DNA from: Prauserella flavalba
GTDB taxonomy: Bacteria; Actinomycetota; Actinomycetes; Mycobacteriales; Pseudonocardiaceae
NCBI RefSeq assembly: GCF_003202235.1
Contig: NZ_MASU01000001.1
Coordinates: forward strand, 371,769-435,768
Direction: 5' to 3'
Length of the DNA stretch: 64,000 bases
Shown: one piece after another, positions 36,233-49,517 of the stretch
Layout of the letters: each line of letters starts with the position of its first letter
Position numbering within the stretch: position 1 is the first letter of the stretch
Notes under the pieces: generated by a model
Told to the model about the DNA's origin: nothing
Seen by the model: only the letters and a program-made list of their open reading frames with translations
Database searches by the model: none
Position numbers and translations under genes: made by a program

Positions 36233-37123
36233 ATGGTTCAGCTCGGACTTGTCGGCCTGGGCAAGATGGGCTTCAACATGCGCGAGCGCCTGCGTGCCGC
36301 CGGGCACGAGGTGGTCGGCTACGACCGCAACGCCGAGGTGACCGACACCGGCTCGCTCGCGGAGCTGGTGTCGGCACTGGCCGCGCCGCGCATGGTCTGG
36401 GTCATGGTGCCGGCCGGCGAGGCGACCAGGCAGACCGTCGCCGAGCTCGGCGACCTGCTCAGCGAGGGCGACCTGCTGATCGACGGCGGCAACTCGCGGT
36501 TCAGCGACGACAAGAAGAACGCCGAGCTGCTCGCCGGCAAGGGCATCGGCTATCTCGACGTCGGCGTGTCCGGCGGGGTGTGGGGCAAGGAGAACGGCTA
36601 CGGCCTGATGGTCGGCGGCGACAAGGCCCACGTCGAGCAGGCGATGCCGATCTTCGACGCGCTGCGTCCGGACGGTCCCCGCGAGGAGGGCTTCGCGCAC
36701 GCGGGCTCCGTCGGCGCCGGTCACTACGCGAAGATGGTGCACAACGGCATCGAGTACGGCCTGATGCAGGCCTACGCCGAGGGCTTCGAGCTGCTCGAGG
36801 CGGCGAAGGTCGTCGAGGACGTTCCCGCGGTGATCAAGGCGTGGCAGCGGGGCACGGTCGTGCGTTCGTGGCTGCTGGAACTGCTGGTCAGGGCGCTGGA
36901 CGAGGACCCGGAGCTCGACGACCTCGAGGGTTACGTGGAGGACTCCGGCGAGGGCAGGTGGACGCTGGAGGAGGCGATCAACAACGCCGTGCCCGCGCCC
37001 GTGATCTCGGCCGCGCTGTTCGCCCGGTTCTCCTCCCGGCAGAAGGACTCCTCGGCCATGCGTGCGGTGGCCGCGCTGCGCAACCAGTTCGGCGGCCACT
37101 CGGTCAAGAAGGTCGGCGAGTAG
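36233..37123 (+). CDS. gnd: 6-phosphogluconate dehydrogenase, short (NAD-type) form
   Basis: Oxidatively decarboxylates 6-phosphogluconate to ribulose 5-phosphate. At 296 residues it is the short form. It has the Rossmann start [30 protein letters not shown], the active-site [21 protein letters not shown] and the [13 protein letters not shown] lysine/asparagine motif. Presence between dnaN and recF is a regular feature of actinobacterial origins. Confidence 0.93.
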   Translation: MVQLGLVGLGKMGFNMRERLRAAGHEVVGYDRNAEVTDTGSLAELVSALAAPRMVWVMVPAGEATRQTVAELGDLLSEGDLLIDGGNSRFSDDKKNAELLAGKGIGYLDVGVSGGVWGKENGYGLMVGGDKAHVEQAMPIFDALRPDGPREEGFAHAGSVGAGHYAKMVHNGIEYGLMQAYAEGFELLEAAKVVEDVPAVIKAWQRGTVVRSWLLELLVRALDEDPELDDLEGYVEDSGEGRWTLEEAINNAVPAPVISAALFARFSSRQKDSSAMRAVAALRNQFGGHSVKKVGE

Positions 37124-37136
37124 GGCACGGCGCGGC

Positions 37137-38288
37137 GTGTACCTCCGTCACCTCCAGGTGACCGACTTCCGCTCGTGGGAGCACGTCGACCTGCCGCTGG
37201 AGCCGGGCCCGACCGTACTGGTCGGGCAGAACGGCCGTGGGAAGACGAACCTCATCGAGGCGATCGGTTACGTGGCCACGCTGGGCTCGCACCGGGTCGC
37301 GACCGACGCACCCCTGATCAGGCACGGGTGCGAGCGGGCGCTGGTGCGCGTCGCCGTGGTGAACGAGGGCCGCGAACTCACCGTCGAGCTGGAGATCGCG
37401 CCCGGCCGGGCCAACCGCGCGCGGGTGAACCGGGGCGCGGTCGGCAGGCCCCGCGACGTGCTGGGGATCCTGCGCACGGTGCTGTTCTCTCCCGAGGACC
37501 TCGCGCTCGTGCGCGGCGACCCGGGTGAGCGAAGGCGGTTCCTCGACGAGCTGCTCGTGCTGCGCGCCCCGCGCTATGCGGGTGTGCGCAGCGAGTACGA
37601 CAAGGTGCTGAAGCAGCGCAACGCCCTGCTGAAGTCGGCCGGCAAGCGCAGGGGCGACGATCCGTACGCGCTGTCGACGCTCGAGGTGTGGGACAACCAC
37701 CTGGCCACGGCGGGCGCTCAGCTGCTGGCGGCTCGGTTGAACCTGGTGGCCGACCTCGCCCCGCACACGGCAGCGGCGTATGCGGGGGTCGCCCCGGACT
37801 CGCGGCCCGCCAGGATCGCGTACCGGTCGGGCCTCGGCGAATCGTTGCCGGTGGGCTACGGCGTTCCCGGTGGTGAGCGGGCCGACGAGGAGAAGCTCGC
37901 CGGGATCCTCCTCGAGGCGCTCGGCGAGTCGCGCGCGGCGGAGCTGGAACGTGGGGTAAGCCTGGTCGGACCCCATCGGGACGAGTTGGAGCTCGTGCTC
38001 GGCGAAGCCCCGGCCAAGGGGTACGCCAGCCACGGCGAGTCGTGGTCGTTCGCGCTGGCGTTGCGGCTCGGGTCCTACGAGCTGTTACGAGGCGAGGCGG
38101 GGGGTGAGCCCGTTTTGTTGCTGGATGACGTGTTCGCGGAGTTGGACCGCAGGCGTCGCGCCCGGCTGGCGGAGGTCGCGGCGAGTGCGGAGCAGGTGCT
38201 CGTCACCGCGGCTGTGGATGAAGACGTGCCCGAGGAGCTGGCGGGCACGCGGTTCGCGGTTTCGGAGGGTGAGGTACGACGTGCCTGA
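37137..38288 (+). CDS. recF: DNA replication and repair protein RecF
   Basis: An SMC-like ATPase of 383 residues that helps load RecA at gapped DNA. Walker A is [17 protein letters not shown]; the signature is [12 protein letters not shown] with the later [16 protein letters not shown]; Walker B is [16 protein letters not shown] start at 37137, 13 bp after gnd. The dciA gene starts inside its last codons. Confidence 0.94.
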   Translation: MYLRHLQVTDFRSWEHVDLPLEPGPTVLVGQNGRGKTNLIEAIGYVATLGSHRVATDAPLIRHGCERALVRVAVVNEGRELTVELEIAPGRANRARVNRGAVGRPRDVLGILRTVLFSPEDLALVRGDPGERRRFLDELLVLRAPRYAGVRSEYDKVLKQRNALLKSAGKRRGDDPYALSTLEVWDNHLATAGAQLLAARLNLVADLAPHTAAAYAGVAPDSRPARIAYRSGLGESLPVGYGVPGGERADEEKLAGILLEALGESRAAELERGVSLVGPHRDELELVLGEAPAKGYASHGESWSFALALRLGSYELLRGEAGGEPVLLLDDVFAELDRRRRARLAEVAASAEQVLVTAAVDEDVPEELAGTRFAVSEGEVRRA

Positions 38289-39051
38289 TCAAAGCCATGA
38301 TCAACCACAGCGACGACCGAAGGTGACTGGGGCCACACAAGTTACCCACCGATCTGGGGATAAGTCTGTGGATAGTGTGGATAACACGGCGAACCTGTTA
38401 TCGCCGCGCGTGACTGAAGGCCCAGATGAGGTGGTCAATACCCCTCGGGTGGGCGGTTATGCCGGTGATTCCCCCAAACGAGACACCGAGCGTAACAGTG
38501 CCGCTGGGCCGAACGAGACGGGGTCCGCCGACAGTCCACAGGGCAGGGACCTCGCCCACGCCGCACTGCAGGCGGCGAGGGAGCGGGCCGCCGCCCGTGG
38601 ACACGAGCCGGGCGTCCGCAGGCCCGGTGCCAAGCCGGCGCTCGGCCGGGCACAGAACCCCAGGCGCAGGCGCTGGTCCGGCCCCGGTGTCGACGAGCGC
38701 GACCCGCAGCCGCTCGGGAGACTCGCGTCACGCATGGCGACGCAGCTCGGTTGGAGCGACCGGCTCGCCAACGGCCAGGTCTTCGGGCAGTGGACGCGGC
38801 TCGTCGGCGAGGAGGTCGCGGAGCACGCCCAGCCGGTCGCGCTCAAGGAGGGTGAGCTGACCGTGCGGGCCAGCTCCACCGCCTGGGCGACCCAGCTGCG
38901 GTTGCTGCAGCGCCAGCTGCTGGCGAAGATTGCGGCGGGGGTGGGGCACGGTGTCGTCAAGCGCATGCGGATCCAGGGCCCGACGGCGCCGAGCTGGCGC
39001 AAAGGCCCGAGGCACGTTCCGGGCCGGGGTCCGCGCGACACCTACGGCTAG
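38281..39051 (+). CDS. DciA-type helicase loader (DUF721)
   Basis: The conserved part, residues about 140-235 ([70 protein letters not shown]), is the DUF721/DciA domain that guides the replicative helicase in bacteria without DnaC. The N-terminal 135 residues are polar and poorly conserved. GTG at 38281 overlaps the recF stop by 8 bp; GTG at 38323 or 38377 are alternatives. The early coding region holds three tandem DnaA-box sequences. Confidence 0.87.
   Translation: MPDQSHDQPQRRPKVTGATQVTHRSGDKSVDSVDNTANLLSPRVTEGPDEVVNTPRVGGYAGDSPKRDTERNSAAGPNETGSADSPQGRDLAHAALQAARERAAARGHEPGVRRPGAKPALGRAQNPRRRRWSGPGVDERDPQPLGRLASRMATQLGWSDRLANGQVFGQWTRLVGEEVAEHAQPVALKEGELTVRASSTAWATQLRLLQRQLLAKIAAGVGHGVVKRMRIQGPTAPSWRKGPRHVPGRGPRDTYG
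38355..38384. promoter_or_regulatory. Three DnaA-box sequences within dciA
   Basis: TGGGGATAA (38355-38363), TGTGGATAG (38367-38375) and TGTGGATAA (38376-38384), all in one orientation within 30 bp. The last is a perfect box and the others differ by one base. They encode part of the variable N-terminus of DciA. Confidence 0.6.
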
Positions 39052-39218
39052 CCGTTCCAAAGACGCCGCCCGATTGCGCGAATCCGGCGCGAGGCCTCCG
39101 TTGGCTACGGCGGGACCCGGTTGACGTCGAGATCGTCGCTCTGTGACGAAATCAGGGGTGTCCTTGGTGCATGTGAGCAGAGCTGGCCAAGTAAACTTGT
39201 AGAGGCAAGCCGGATTGA

Positions 39219-41267
<2,049 letters not shown>

Positions 41268-41315
41268 CGCCCCGAAACCCCGTCCACGCCAGGACTGTCC
41301 AACCGAGAAGGACCT

Positions 41316-43865
<2,550 letters not shown>

Positions 43866-43898
43866 CAGGCGCGGAATCTGACAAGGGACTGACCGTTT

Positions 43899-44651
43899 GT
43901 GACACCACCTGACAACACCGAACGGCGAGGCGGCGGCACGACCGACACGGGCGCCGGCGATGTCGCCCCGCCGTGGCAGCGCGTGGCCAAGGACACCGGC
44001 AGCGGTTCGGCCGGTCAGGAGGGTGAGAGCGGCTTCGGCGAGCGCTGGTCGGCAGGCCAGCTGCCCGCCGAGGATGCCTCGTCGGCCCAGACCCAGTACC
44101 TGTCGAACGGCAACGCCGACACCCAGGTGGTCACCGGCACCGCCGCCAACCGGCTGTTCGGCCAGCAGCAGGGCGACACCCAGCGCACCCAGCCGGTGAG
44201 CGGCGGGCCGCAGCCGGCGGCAGGAGGCAAGGGCGCAGGCGGCCGGTCGACGCCGGTCAGCGCGCTGCGCAGGCCCGGAAGGGGCCCGCGGAGGGCGAGC
44301 CTGCAGATCAAGCGCTTCGACCCGTGGTCGGTGCTCAAGCTCTCCCTGGTGCTCGGCGTCGCGATGTTCTTCGTCTGGCTCGTGGCCGTCGGTGTGCTGT
44401 ACACCGTGCTCGACGGCATGGGCGTGTGGGACAAGATCAACGGCACGTACACCTCGCTGGTGCAGGGCGACAGCGCCGAGAGCGCGGGCGACCCGCTGAT
44501 CAGCGCGGGCCGCGTGTTCGGCGTCGCCGCCATCGTCGGCGCGATCAACATCGTGCTGATCTCGGCACTGACCACGGTGAGCGCGTTCATCTACAACGTG
44601 TCGGCGGACCTGGCGGGCGGCCTGGAGGTGACCCTCTCGGAACGGGAGTGA
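43899..44651 (+). CDS. DUF3566 domain membrane protein
   Basis: A 250-residue protein: a polar, glycine/glutamine-rich cytoplasmic N-terminus (about 1-130), then the DUF3566 domain with two membrane helices (LSLVLGVAMFFVWLVAVGVLYTVLDGMGVW and IVGAINIVLISALTTVSAFIYNVSADLAGG). It always follows gyrA in mycobacteria (Rv0007) and related genera; function unknown. GTG start 33 bp after gyrA, likely same transcript. tRNA-Ile follows 50 bp downstream. Confidence 0.88.
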   Translation: MTPPDNTERRGGGTTDTGAGDVAPPWQRVAKDTGSGSAGQEGESGFGERWSAGQLPAEDASSAQTQYLSNGNADTQVVTGTAANRLFGQQQGDTQRTQPVSGGPQPAAGGKGAGGRSTPVSALRRPGRGPRRASLQIKRFDPWSVLKLSLVLGVAMFFVWLVAVGVLYTVLDGMGVWDKINGTYTSLVQGDSAESAGDPLISAGRVFGVAAIVGAINIVLISALTTVSAFIYNVSADLAGGLEVTLSERE

Positions 44652-44701
44652 CCCCGTGCGAGCGGCGCCGCCGAGGTCCTGTAAGCTTTTGCTCGTTCCC
44701 A

Positions 44702-44775
44702 GGGCCCATAGCTCAGGCGGTTAGAGCGCTTCGCTGATAACGAAGAGGTCGGAGGTTCAAGTCCTCCTGGGCCCA
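44702..44775 (+). tRNA. ileT: tRNA-Ile (GAT anticodon)
   Basis: A 74-nt cloverleaf: 7-bp acceptor GGGCCCA/TGGGCCC with discriminator A, D-arm GCTC/GAGC, anticodon stem CTTCG/CGAAG with loop CTGATAA giving GAT, and T-arm GGAGG-TTCAAGT-CCTCC. CCA is not encoded. It lies just after the gyrA/DUF3566 block as ileT does in mycobacteria. Its 3' part is duplicated at 48029, marking a probable integration site. Confidence 0.97.
44747..44765 (+). repeat. tRNA-Ile T-arm segment, left copy of a direct repeat
   Basis: GGTCGGAGGTTCAAGTCCT within the tRNA gene recurs at 48029-48047 with one mismatch (GGTCGGAGGTTCGAGTCCT). A short CACAGCA also follows both copies at equal distance. Probably the attL core of a small island. 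Confidence 0.6.
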
Positions 44776-44784
44776 CAGCACGTA

Positions 44785-44817
44785 GAGGCCGGTTGACATG
44801 TAAGGTCAACCGGCCTC
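44785..44817 (+). terminator. Terminator after tRNA-Ile
   Basis: A perfect 13-bp stem (GAGGCCGGTTGAC and complement) with a 7-nt loop, followed by TTTG, 9 bp after the tRNA. Confidence 0.85.
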
Positions 44818-44825
44818 TTTGCGAC

Positions 44826-45075
44826 TAAGTAGCGACTACGCCGCTTCTTTCCATCCGGCCCGGCGAAGATCCGGTCCATCGCCTCGGCCCCGTGTTCGAC
44901 CACCGGCCGAAGCTGATGGCGGTAGACCAGCTCGGTCACGGCAGTGCCGTTGTGGCCCATAAGGCGCGATATCTGTTCGATCGAACGCTCGCCGTACGTT
45001 CGCCGCGTCCAGCTCGGTGCCCACGGCCGAGGAAAAGACCGGCCCTGCCCCCCCTGCCGTCGCCCGCCTGCGCAT
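44826..45075 (-). pseudogene. Relic of a tyrosine site-specific integrase (C-terminal part)
   Basis: Two minus-strand fragments in different frames belong to one phage-type integrase. The first reads GPVFSSAVGTELDAANVRRAF. After a deletion and frame change the sequence continues IEQISRLMGHNGTAVTELVYRHQ (broken here at 20), then LRPVVEHGAEAMDRIF. The catalytic GH...Y of the last box is kept, but the HxxR box is missing, so the enzyme is dead. It abuts the 3' end of tRNA-Ile, the normal place for such an integrase relative to its att site. Confidence 0.75.
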
Positions 45076-45279
45076 GTACGCCTGCTTGCCCTCGTGTGGT
45101 CGGAGCGCGTCTACGCAACGTTGAGGAAGGCCGAGCGACCGCGGTGCTGATCGTCAGCATCGTGCGCCGTGAAGGTGCGGAGTGGCGGTTTTGCCTGACG
45201 GATCTGCTGTGCACCGGTTACGGTATCCGTGGCGGCTGTATACGGGGAGTGACAACGCTGCGCAAGGAGGGGAATCCGG

Positions 45280-45612
45280 GTGAGTGGTTACGAGGCTGTG
45301 ATCGGCTCGCTCCATGAGGCGGCCGAGGCTGCCCATAGTGCCGCTGACCAGCTGGCGAAGGTCGACCCTGGGGGCAACCTCGGTTCGGCCGTAGGGAAGG
45401 CGTTGCCGGGTGCGTCGGCCTCGATTGATGCGGCGCGGTCGGTGGTTGATGCCTGGAAGGGACGCGGGCAAGAGCTGGCCACCGGGATGCGCGAGTTTGG
45501 CGATGACCTGCACTTGGCCGGGAACAAATATGCCGTGAGTGATACCGCGGCCAGGGACAACCTGGATCTATCGATCGATGACCCCCCGTCGGGCGGCCCG
45601 AAAGCGGTGTGA
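45280..45612 (+). CDS. EspC-like type VII secretion target protein
   Basis: A 110-residue, mostly helical protein (YEAVIGSLHEAAEAAHSAADQLAKVDPGG, then SASIDAARSVVDAWKGRGQEL and LHLAGNKYAVSDTAARDNL). Length, helical pattern and gene partner fit the WXG100/EspC-like ESX secretion targets, although the exact WxG is not present. It starts at GTG with AAGGAGGGG upstream, the best ribosome site of the region, and ends 3 bp before the hydrolase gene. Confidence 0.6.
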   Translation: MSGYEAVIGSLHEAAEAAHSAADQLAKVDPGGNLGSAVGKALPGASASIDAARSVVDAWKGRGQELATGMREFGDDLHLAGNKYAVSDTAARDNLDLSIDDPPSGGPKAV

Positions 45613-45615
45613 GGC

Positions 45616-47331
45616 GTGGTCACGTGGTCGGATGCGAAACGTTGGGAGCCGGGGCCGCTGCATGACCTGGTGGGGGAGCTCAACAGCGAGTTCAACGAGC
45701 TGTCCGACACCTCGGACGAGCTGGACGCGTCCGCGGCTCCGGCTGAGTGGACCGGTGGCGGTTCTGAGGCGGCTGCCAACCGTCGCGGTGACCTCGTTGA
45801 CCAGTGCCAGGAATGGGCGGGCGAGATCGGCGCGGTCCGGCGAGCGGTTGGTGACGTGGCTGATGCCGTGACCGGGGTGCAGAACGCTGTCCGAGAGATC
45901 GAGTCCCTGGCTGCTGCACAGCAGTTCGTCGTGACTGACGACGGCACGGTCATGGAAGCGCTCTGTACTGCCGAGCCGGTACCGGGCGAGATTCAGACCG
46001 AGCGGAACCGGATCAAAGCCGAGCTCGTGGACCGCGTAGAGCAGTGCTTACGTCAAGCGAAGGACCTTGATGCTGACCTGGCGAGCGTGTTGAAGGCGGC
46101 GGCTGCCGGCAAGACCGTCGCGGCTGACGGCGAGTCCACCGAGCCGTCGAGCCTAGGTGCGTGGGGCAACACGGGCGCGATCGCGGGTTCGCTGTCGATC
46201 GTCGCGCCGCCACCGGTGGGTGCTAGCCCGGCTGAAAACGCCGGGTGGTGGACGGCTCTGTCGTCGGCGCAGCGTGCGAAGCTCATCGAGACCAACCCCG
46301 AACTTGTCGGCAACCGCGATGGGGTCGTGGCCAAAGACCGGAGCGCGGCGAACTTGAAGCTCGCCGAGAAGGCGAGCATCAGCCTGAAGAGCGAAGCACA
46401 GGCGATCCGGGACAAGATGGCGAACCTGGCTGGGCCTGGCGGCGAGCTTCAAAAATCCGCTCTCAAGCAAGACCTCGAACGTATCGAAGCAAAACTTCGA
46501 TCGCTCGATTCGATCGACCAGATCATGCACGACCGAAACGGAAACGTGCGTTCCGACGTGCAGTTGATGTCACTGGACATGACGGGGGATAGGGCAAAGG
46601 CGGCCGTGGCTAACGGTGACGTCGATAACGCTGATCATGTCGCGGTGTTCGCGCCGGGCATGAACTCGACCGTCGACGGAAGCTTAGGTGGATACGTAAA
46701 CGACACTGCGGACCTGCGACAGCACGCCCAAGACGAGCTCATTGTGATGGGCCGCTCGGACGAATCGGTCGCGACCGTGACCTGGCTTGGCTATGAACCA
46801 CCTCAGACTGATGACAGTGACACGTGGCTCGATGTTGTGACCGGGGATGCCGCAGAGGATGGCGGACAGAAACTCGCAAAGTTCTACAACGGCATCGACG
46901 CAGCACGCCCCACCGACCCGCACATGACCGCCCTCGGACACTCCTACGGGTCCCTGGCCACCGGTATCGCTTTGCGTGACAACGTGACGGGCGTGGACGA
47001 CGCAGCCTTCTTCGGGTCGCCGGGTCTTGGGGTCGACAGCACAAGCGAGCTCCGCATTCCTGAAGGGCATGCCTTCACGTGGGAGGCACGGGAGGATCCT
47101 GTGGCCGACGTCGCCAACGTTACCGAACGCTTCGGCCTCGATCCCGCAGGAATGGAAGGCATGCATCACATGTCCACGGAGGGATACCAGACTCCGTCGG
47201 GAGAGTCGACCGAGGCGTCGACGGGGCATAGCGAGTACATGCGCAATGACGGCGTCTTCCAGACCAGCGAGTACGGGATGAGCCGGGTGATTATCGGGTC
47301 GCCGGATTTGCGGCCGAATCCAGCAGGTTAG
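45616..47331 (+). CDS. DUF1023 alpha/beta hydrolase, likely ESX-linked
   Basis: The 571-residue protein has an N-terminal helical part (about 1-190) including WTGGGSEAAANRR, a WXG-like element, and a C-terminal DUF1023 hydrolase. There VAVFAPGMNSTVDG is the oxyanion region, TALGHSYGSLATGIAL carries the nucleophile serine, and a candidate acid and histidine lie in WEAREDPVADV and HSEYM. Substrate unknown. GTG start, 3 bp after the EspC-like gene. Its codon use is visibly less GC-rich than the core genes, in keeping with transfer. Confidence 0.75.
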   Translation: MVTWSDAKRWEPGPLHDLVGELNSEFNELSDTSDELDASAAPAEWTGGGSEAAANRRGDLVDQCQEWAGEIGAVRRAVGDVADAVTGVQNAVREIESLAAAQQFVVTDDGTVMEALCTAEPVPGEIQTERNRIKAELVDRVEQCLRQAKDLDADLASVLKAAAAGKTVAADGESTEPSSLGAWGNTGAIAGSLSIVAPPPVGASPAENAGWWTALSSAQRAKLIETNPELVGNRDGVVAKDRSAANLKLAEKASISLKSEAQAIRDKMANLAGPGGELQKSALKQDLERIEAKLRSLDSIDQIMHDRNGNVRSDVQLMSLDMTGDRAKAAVANGDVDNADHVAVFAPGMNSTVDGSLGGYVNDTADLRQHAQDELIVMGRSDESVATVTWLGYEPPQTDDSDTWLDVVTGDAAEDGGQKLAKFYNGIDAARPTDPHMTALGHSYGSLATGIALRDNVTGVDDAAFFGSPGLGVDSTSELRIPEGHAFTWEAREDPVADVANVTERFGLDPAGMEGMHHMSTEGYQTPSGESTEASTGHSEYMRNDGVFQTSEYGMSRVIIGSPDLRPNPAG

Positions 47332-47339
47332 GCAGGGCA

Positions 47340-47930
47340 TTGGACGACAACGGTAGGAAGCCGCTGCGTTTGGCGTTGGGCGCCTTCATGATCGCTGCGC
47401 TGCTTGGCGCCTGTGATGATGGAATACCGAGCGGAGGGCCTGAGGGAAGCATGACTGGTGTGTCGCCGAAGCAGAAGTTCGATGAGCTGGCGAAAAGGCC
47501 AGACATTGAAGCCGTACTGAAGCGGTACGAGCAAGTCCGTACCGAGATTCGCGAGCGTCTAGCTACCGAGGTGGGACTACCGCAGAAGTGGGAGCAGCCC
47601 TACAAGGAGTCGGAGACACCGTGTGGCCAGCCGTACTCGGATGTTCGGGAGGCCATCGCTGTTCAAATGGCTAGCTGGGCGAACGACGGCCGAATTGCCG
47701 AAGACAAGTGGTCTCGTGCGCAGGAGTTGTTCATTGAGCTCACCGGGCGACATGGCTTCGGCGAGCCGCAGGTCGTCGTGGATAACCCCAGCAAGCATGA
47801 GATCAGGGTGTACGACGCCTACGGTGGAAGCATCATGCTCGGTACGGAGAAGGCTACCGTCCTGTCAGCACGAACAGGCTGTCACCTTGCCCAAGGAGCA
47901 CATCCCCGCGCAAAGAATGCGCCAGCCTGA
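47340..47930 (+). CDS. Putative lipoprotein of the island
   Basis: A 196-residue protein with a lipoprotein signal (LALGAFMIAALLGAC, lipidated Cys25) and a mature part with four further notable features: FDELAKRPDIEAVLKRYEQ, ETPCGQPYSDV, a helical centre, and SARTGCHLAQG at the end. The two mature cysteines may pair. It resembles LppA-type mycobacterial lipoproteins, a loose match. The TTG start 8 bp after the hydrolase suggests one transcript. The last dozen codons may be out of frame: another frame there reads TLPKEHIP. Confidence 0.55.
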   Translation: MDDNGRKPLRLALGAFMIAALLGACDDGIPSGGPEGSMTGVSPKQKFDELAKRPDIEAVLKRYEQVRTEIRERLATEVGLPQKWEQPYKESETPCGQPYSDVREAIAVQMASWANDGRIAEDKWSRAQELFIELTGRHGFGEPQVVVDNPSKHEIRVYDAYGGSIMLGTEKATVLSARTGCHLAQGAHPRAKNAPA

Positions 47931-48028
47931 TCGGTCACACCTGGCACTATCCGCTTTCCTTCTGCGTCACATCCGCCGTGGACCTAGCGAGGTGGGAGGG
48001 AATTGGGAGGAACGGGCACGGAATAGGC

Positions 48029-48047
48029 GGTCGGAGGTTCGAGTCCT
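48029..48047 (+). repeat. tRNA 3'-like segment, right copy of the direct repeat
   Basis: GGTCGGAGGTTCGAGTCCT matches 18 of 19 bases of tRNA-Ile T-arm sequence. No complete tRNA can be folded around it. With the integrase relic at the other end, it is a candidate attR of the 44.8-48.05 kb island. Confidence 0.55.
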
Positions 48048-48063
48048 GCCGGACTCACAGCAG

Positions 48064-48101
48064 ATCAGCCCCCGTCTCCCCAGCAGGGAAACGGGGCTGA
48101 T
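48064..48101. terminator. Hairpin after the tRNA-like segment
   Basis: ATCAGCCCC...TCCC pairs with GGGAAACGGGGCTGAT around a 5-nt loop with two bulged bases. It stands 16 bp after the tRNA-like repeat, as a terminator stands after an intact tRNA gene. Confidence 0.6.
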
Positions 48102-48252
48102 TCGCGCGTTGGCCCGCCGCGGAGCCTGCGCACCGGACGCTCTGGCCCGCTCCGTTGCCACCGTTCGTTGGTGGGCTCGGTGACGCGAAGGCCGGGGCCG
48201 GGGCGATCCCGCCAAAGCTTGCCGCCGCCACCAATGCGCTTCGACATCGTGA

Positions 48253-48435
48253 GACACGCCCTCTTACCTGTTCACTCGCCCTCAGGCCGCGGATGCCGCG
48301 AACGGAGTTCCCACCCGCTGGAGCTGGCTGAACCTTGCGACCGACTCGCCCACGAGGAGTGAGAGGTGGCGGATCCTGCTTCTCGCGGCCGCCGCCGCGG
48401 TGTCCGTGGTCGCGATGGCGATCAACTCGGTGTGA
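48253..48435 (+). pseudogene. Possible 3' remnant of a membrane protein gene
   Basis: After a stop at 48250 a plus-strand frame without any start codon reads to TGA at 48433-48435. It ends in RWRILLLAAAAAVSVVAMAI, a clear membrane helix, after SYLFTRPQAADAANGVPTRW. It looks like the tail of a truncated gene at the edge of the island. The family is not recognised. The rest of 48102-48456 shows nothing I can support. Confidence 0.25.
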
Positions 48436-48456
48436 CTCTGGCAGGCTGAGCCGGTC

Positions 48457-49098
48457 ATGCGCGCACTCGACTGGGACCACAACGCCTTCTACCAGCGGGC
48501 CCTCCTCCGCAAGCTGCCGAGGAGGTGTCATCGCGTGCTCGACGTGGGCTGCGGTGCGGGAACGTTCGCAGCCCGGCTGGCGGAGGGGGCCGACCACGTC
48601 GACGCGATCGACGTCTCGCCGGTGATGATCGGGCACGCCGAGGAGCGCGTCCCGGAGAACGTCACGTGCGTTCTCGGTGACGTGATGCGGCATCCGCTGC
48701 CGGAGGCCCACTACGACGCAATCGTTTCGATCACGGCGCTGCACCACCTGCCGCTTCGCGAGGCGTTGCTGCGGCTGTCCCGTTCGCTGCGTCCCGGTGG
48801 CGTGCTCGCCGCTGTCGCGTTGCCTCGTTCCGACCTGCCGCGCGAGCTACCCGTCGAGTTGGCCGGAGCCGTCGGTCATCGCTTGCTCGGCGCCGGCTTC
48901 GCCGGACTCAGGGCGGCAGACCGGGGCGAGTGGTATCGGCACGAGCCCACTCACGACGCGATGCCGGTGAACCTCGACCCTCCGTTGACCACCCGGGAAG
49001 CCCGGCGGATCGCCTCGGAAACGCTGCCCGGTAGCCACGTGCGGCGGCTGGTGTTCTGGCGCTACCTCCTGCACTGGCAACGGCCGGAGAGCGCATAG
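48457..49098 (+). CDS. Class I SAM-dependent methyltransferase
   Basis: A 213-residue methyltransferase with motif I VLDVGCGAGTFAARLAEG, the acidic VDAIDVSPVMIGHAEE, CVLGDVMRHPLPEAHYDAIVSITALHHLP and LRPGGVLAAVAL. Substrate unknown. ATG start at 48457. It is convergent with the CsbD gene, with a perfect parS-like hairpin between. Confidence 0.85.
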   Translation: MRALDWDHNAFYQRALLRKLPRRCHRVLDVGCGAGTFAARLAEGADHVDAIDVSPVMIGHAEERVPENVTCVLGDVMRHPLPEAHYDAIVSITALHHLPLREALLRLSRSLRPGGVLAAVALPRSDLPRELPVELAGAVGHRLLGAGFAGLRAADRGEWYRHEPTHDAMPVNLDPPLTTREARRIASETLPGSHVRRLVFWRYLLHWQRPESA

Positions 49099-49100
49099 TT

Positions 49101-49130
49101 CAAGGGCTGTTCCACGTGGAACAGCCCTTG
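49101..49130. terminator. Perfect 30-bp palindrome with a parS-like core
   Basis: The whole 30 bp are self-complementary; arms are CAAGGGCT and AGCCCTTG and the centre is GTTCCACGTGGAAC (49109-49122). It sits 2 bp after the methyltransferase and 15 bp before the CsbD stop, so it may end both transcripts. The centre differs from parS by one symmetric base pair change. Confidence 0.65.
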
Positions 49131-49145
49131 ACGTAGCAGGGGTTT

Positions 49146-49379
49146 CTACTGGTGGCCGCGCTCGCGGGCCTCGGCCGCGGCGGCGTCTCGTTCCGCCTGC
49201 TTGGCCCGCTCCTCGTGCTCGGCGATGTCCTGCTGAGCGCGTGCCTTGTCCTGCTGCGCGCCGCCTTCGCGCTGCATCTGGTCGTTGCCGAAAAGCGCGC
49301 CCGCGCTCTCCTTCACGCGACCCTTGATGTCCTCGACGGCGCCCTTGAGGCCTTCCTGCTGTTCGTCACGGTTGCCCAC
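49146..49379 (-). CDS. CsbD family stress protein
   Basis: A 77-residue, very hydrophilic helical protein: GNRDEQQEGLKGAVEDIKGRVKESAGALFGN is the CsbD signature, followed by an E/A/R-rich helical tail. CsbD proteins are general-stress induced in Bacillus but biochemically undefined. GTG start at 49379. Related actinobacterial proteins are called microaggregate-binding protein 1. Confidence 0.82.
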   Translation of the reverse strand: MGNRDEQQEGLKGAVEDIKGRVKESAGALFGNDQMQREGGAQQDKARAQQDIAEHEERAKQAERDAAAAEARERGHQ

Positions 49380-49517
49380 GGTGGTCCCTCCTCGTCGCCG
49401 TACGTGGCGTCACCGATCGCCTACCCGTGACCCCGACCGCATAAACCCGGCCCCGGCGGGGTGCAGTAGCATCGCAGGCGCAGGGTCAGCAGGTTGTCGT
49501 CGAGGAGGGCCATCACC

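Noticed and set aside
47860..47930. Frameshift near the 3' end of the island lipoprotein gene
   Set aside because: Another frame reads TLPKEHIP, but without an aligned homologue a real frameshift cannot be claimed.
48020..48060. A second tRNA gene at the island end
   Set aside because: Only a T-arm-like segment is present; acceptor, D and anticodon arms cannot be formed.
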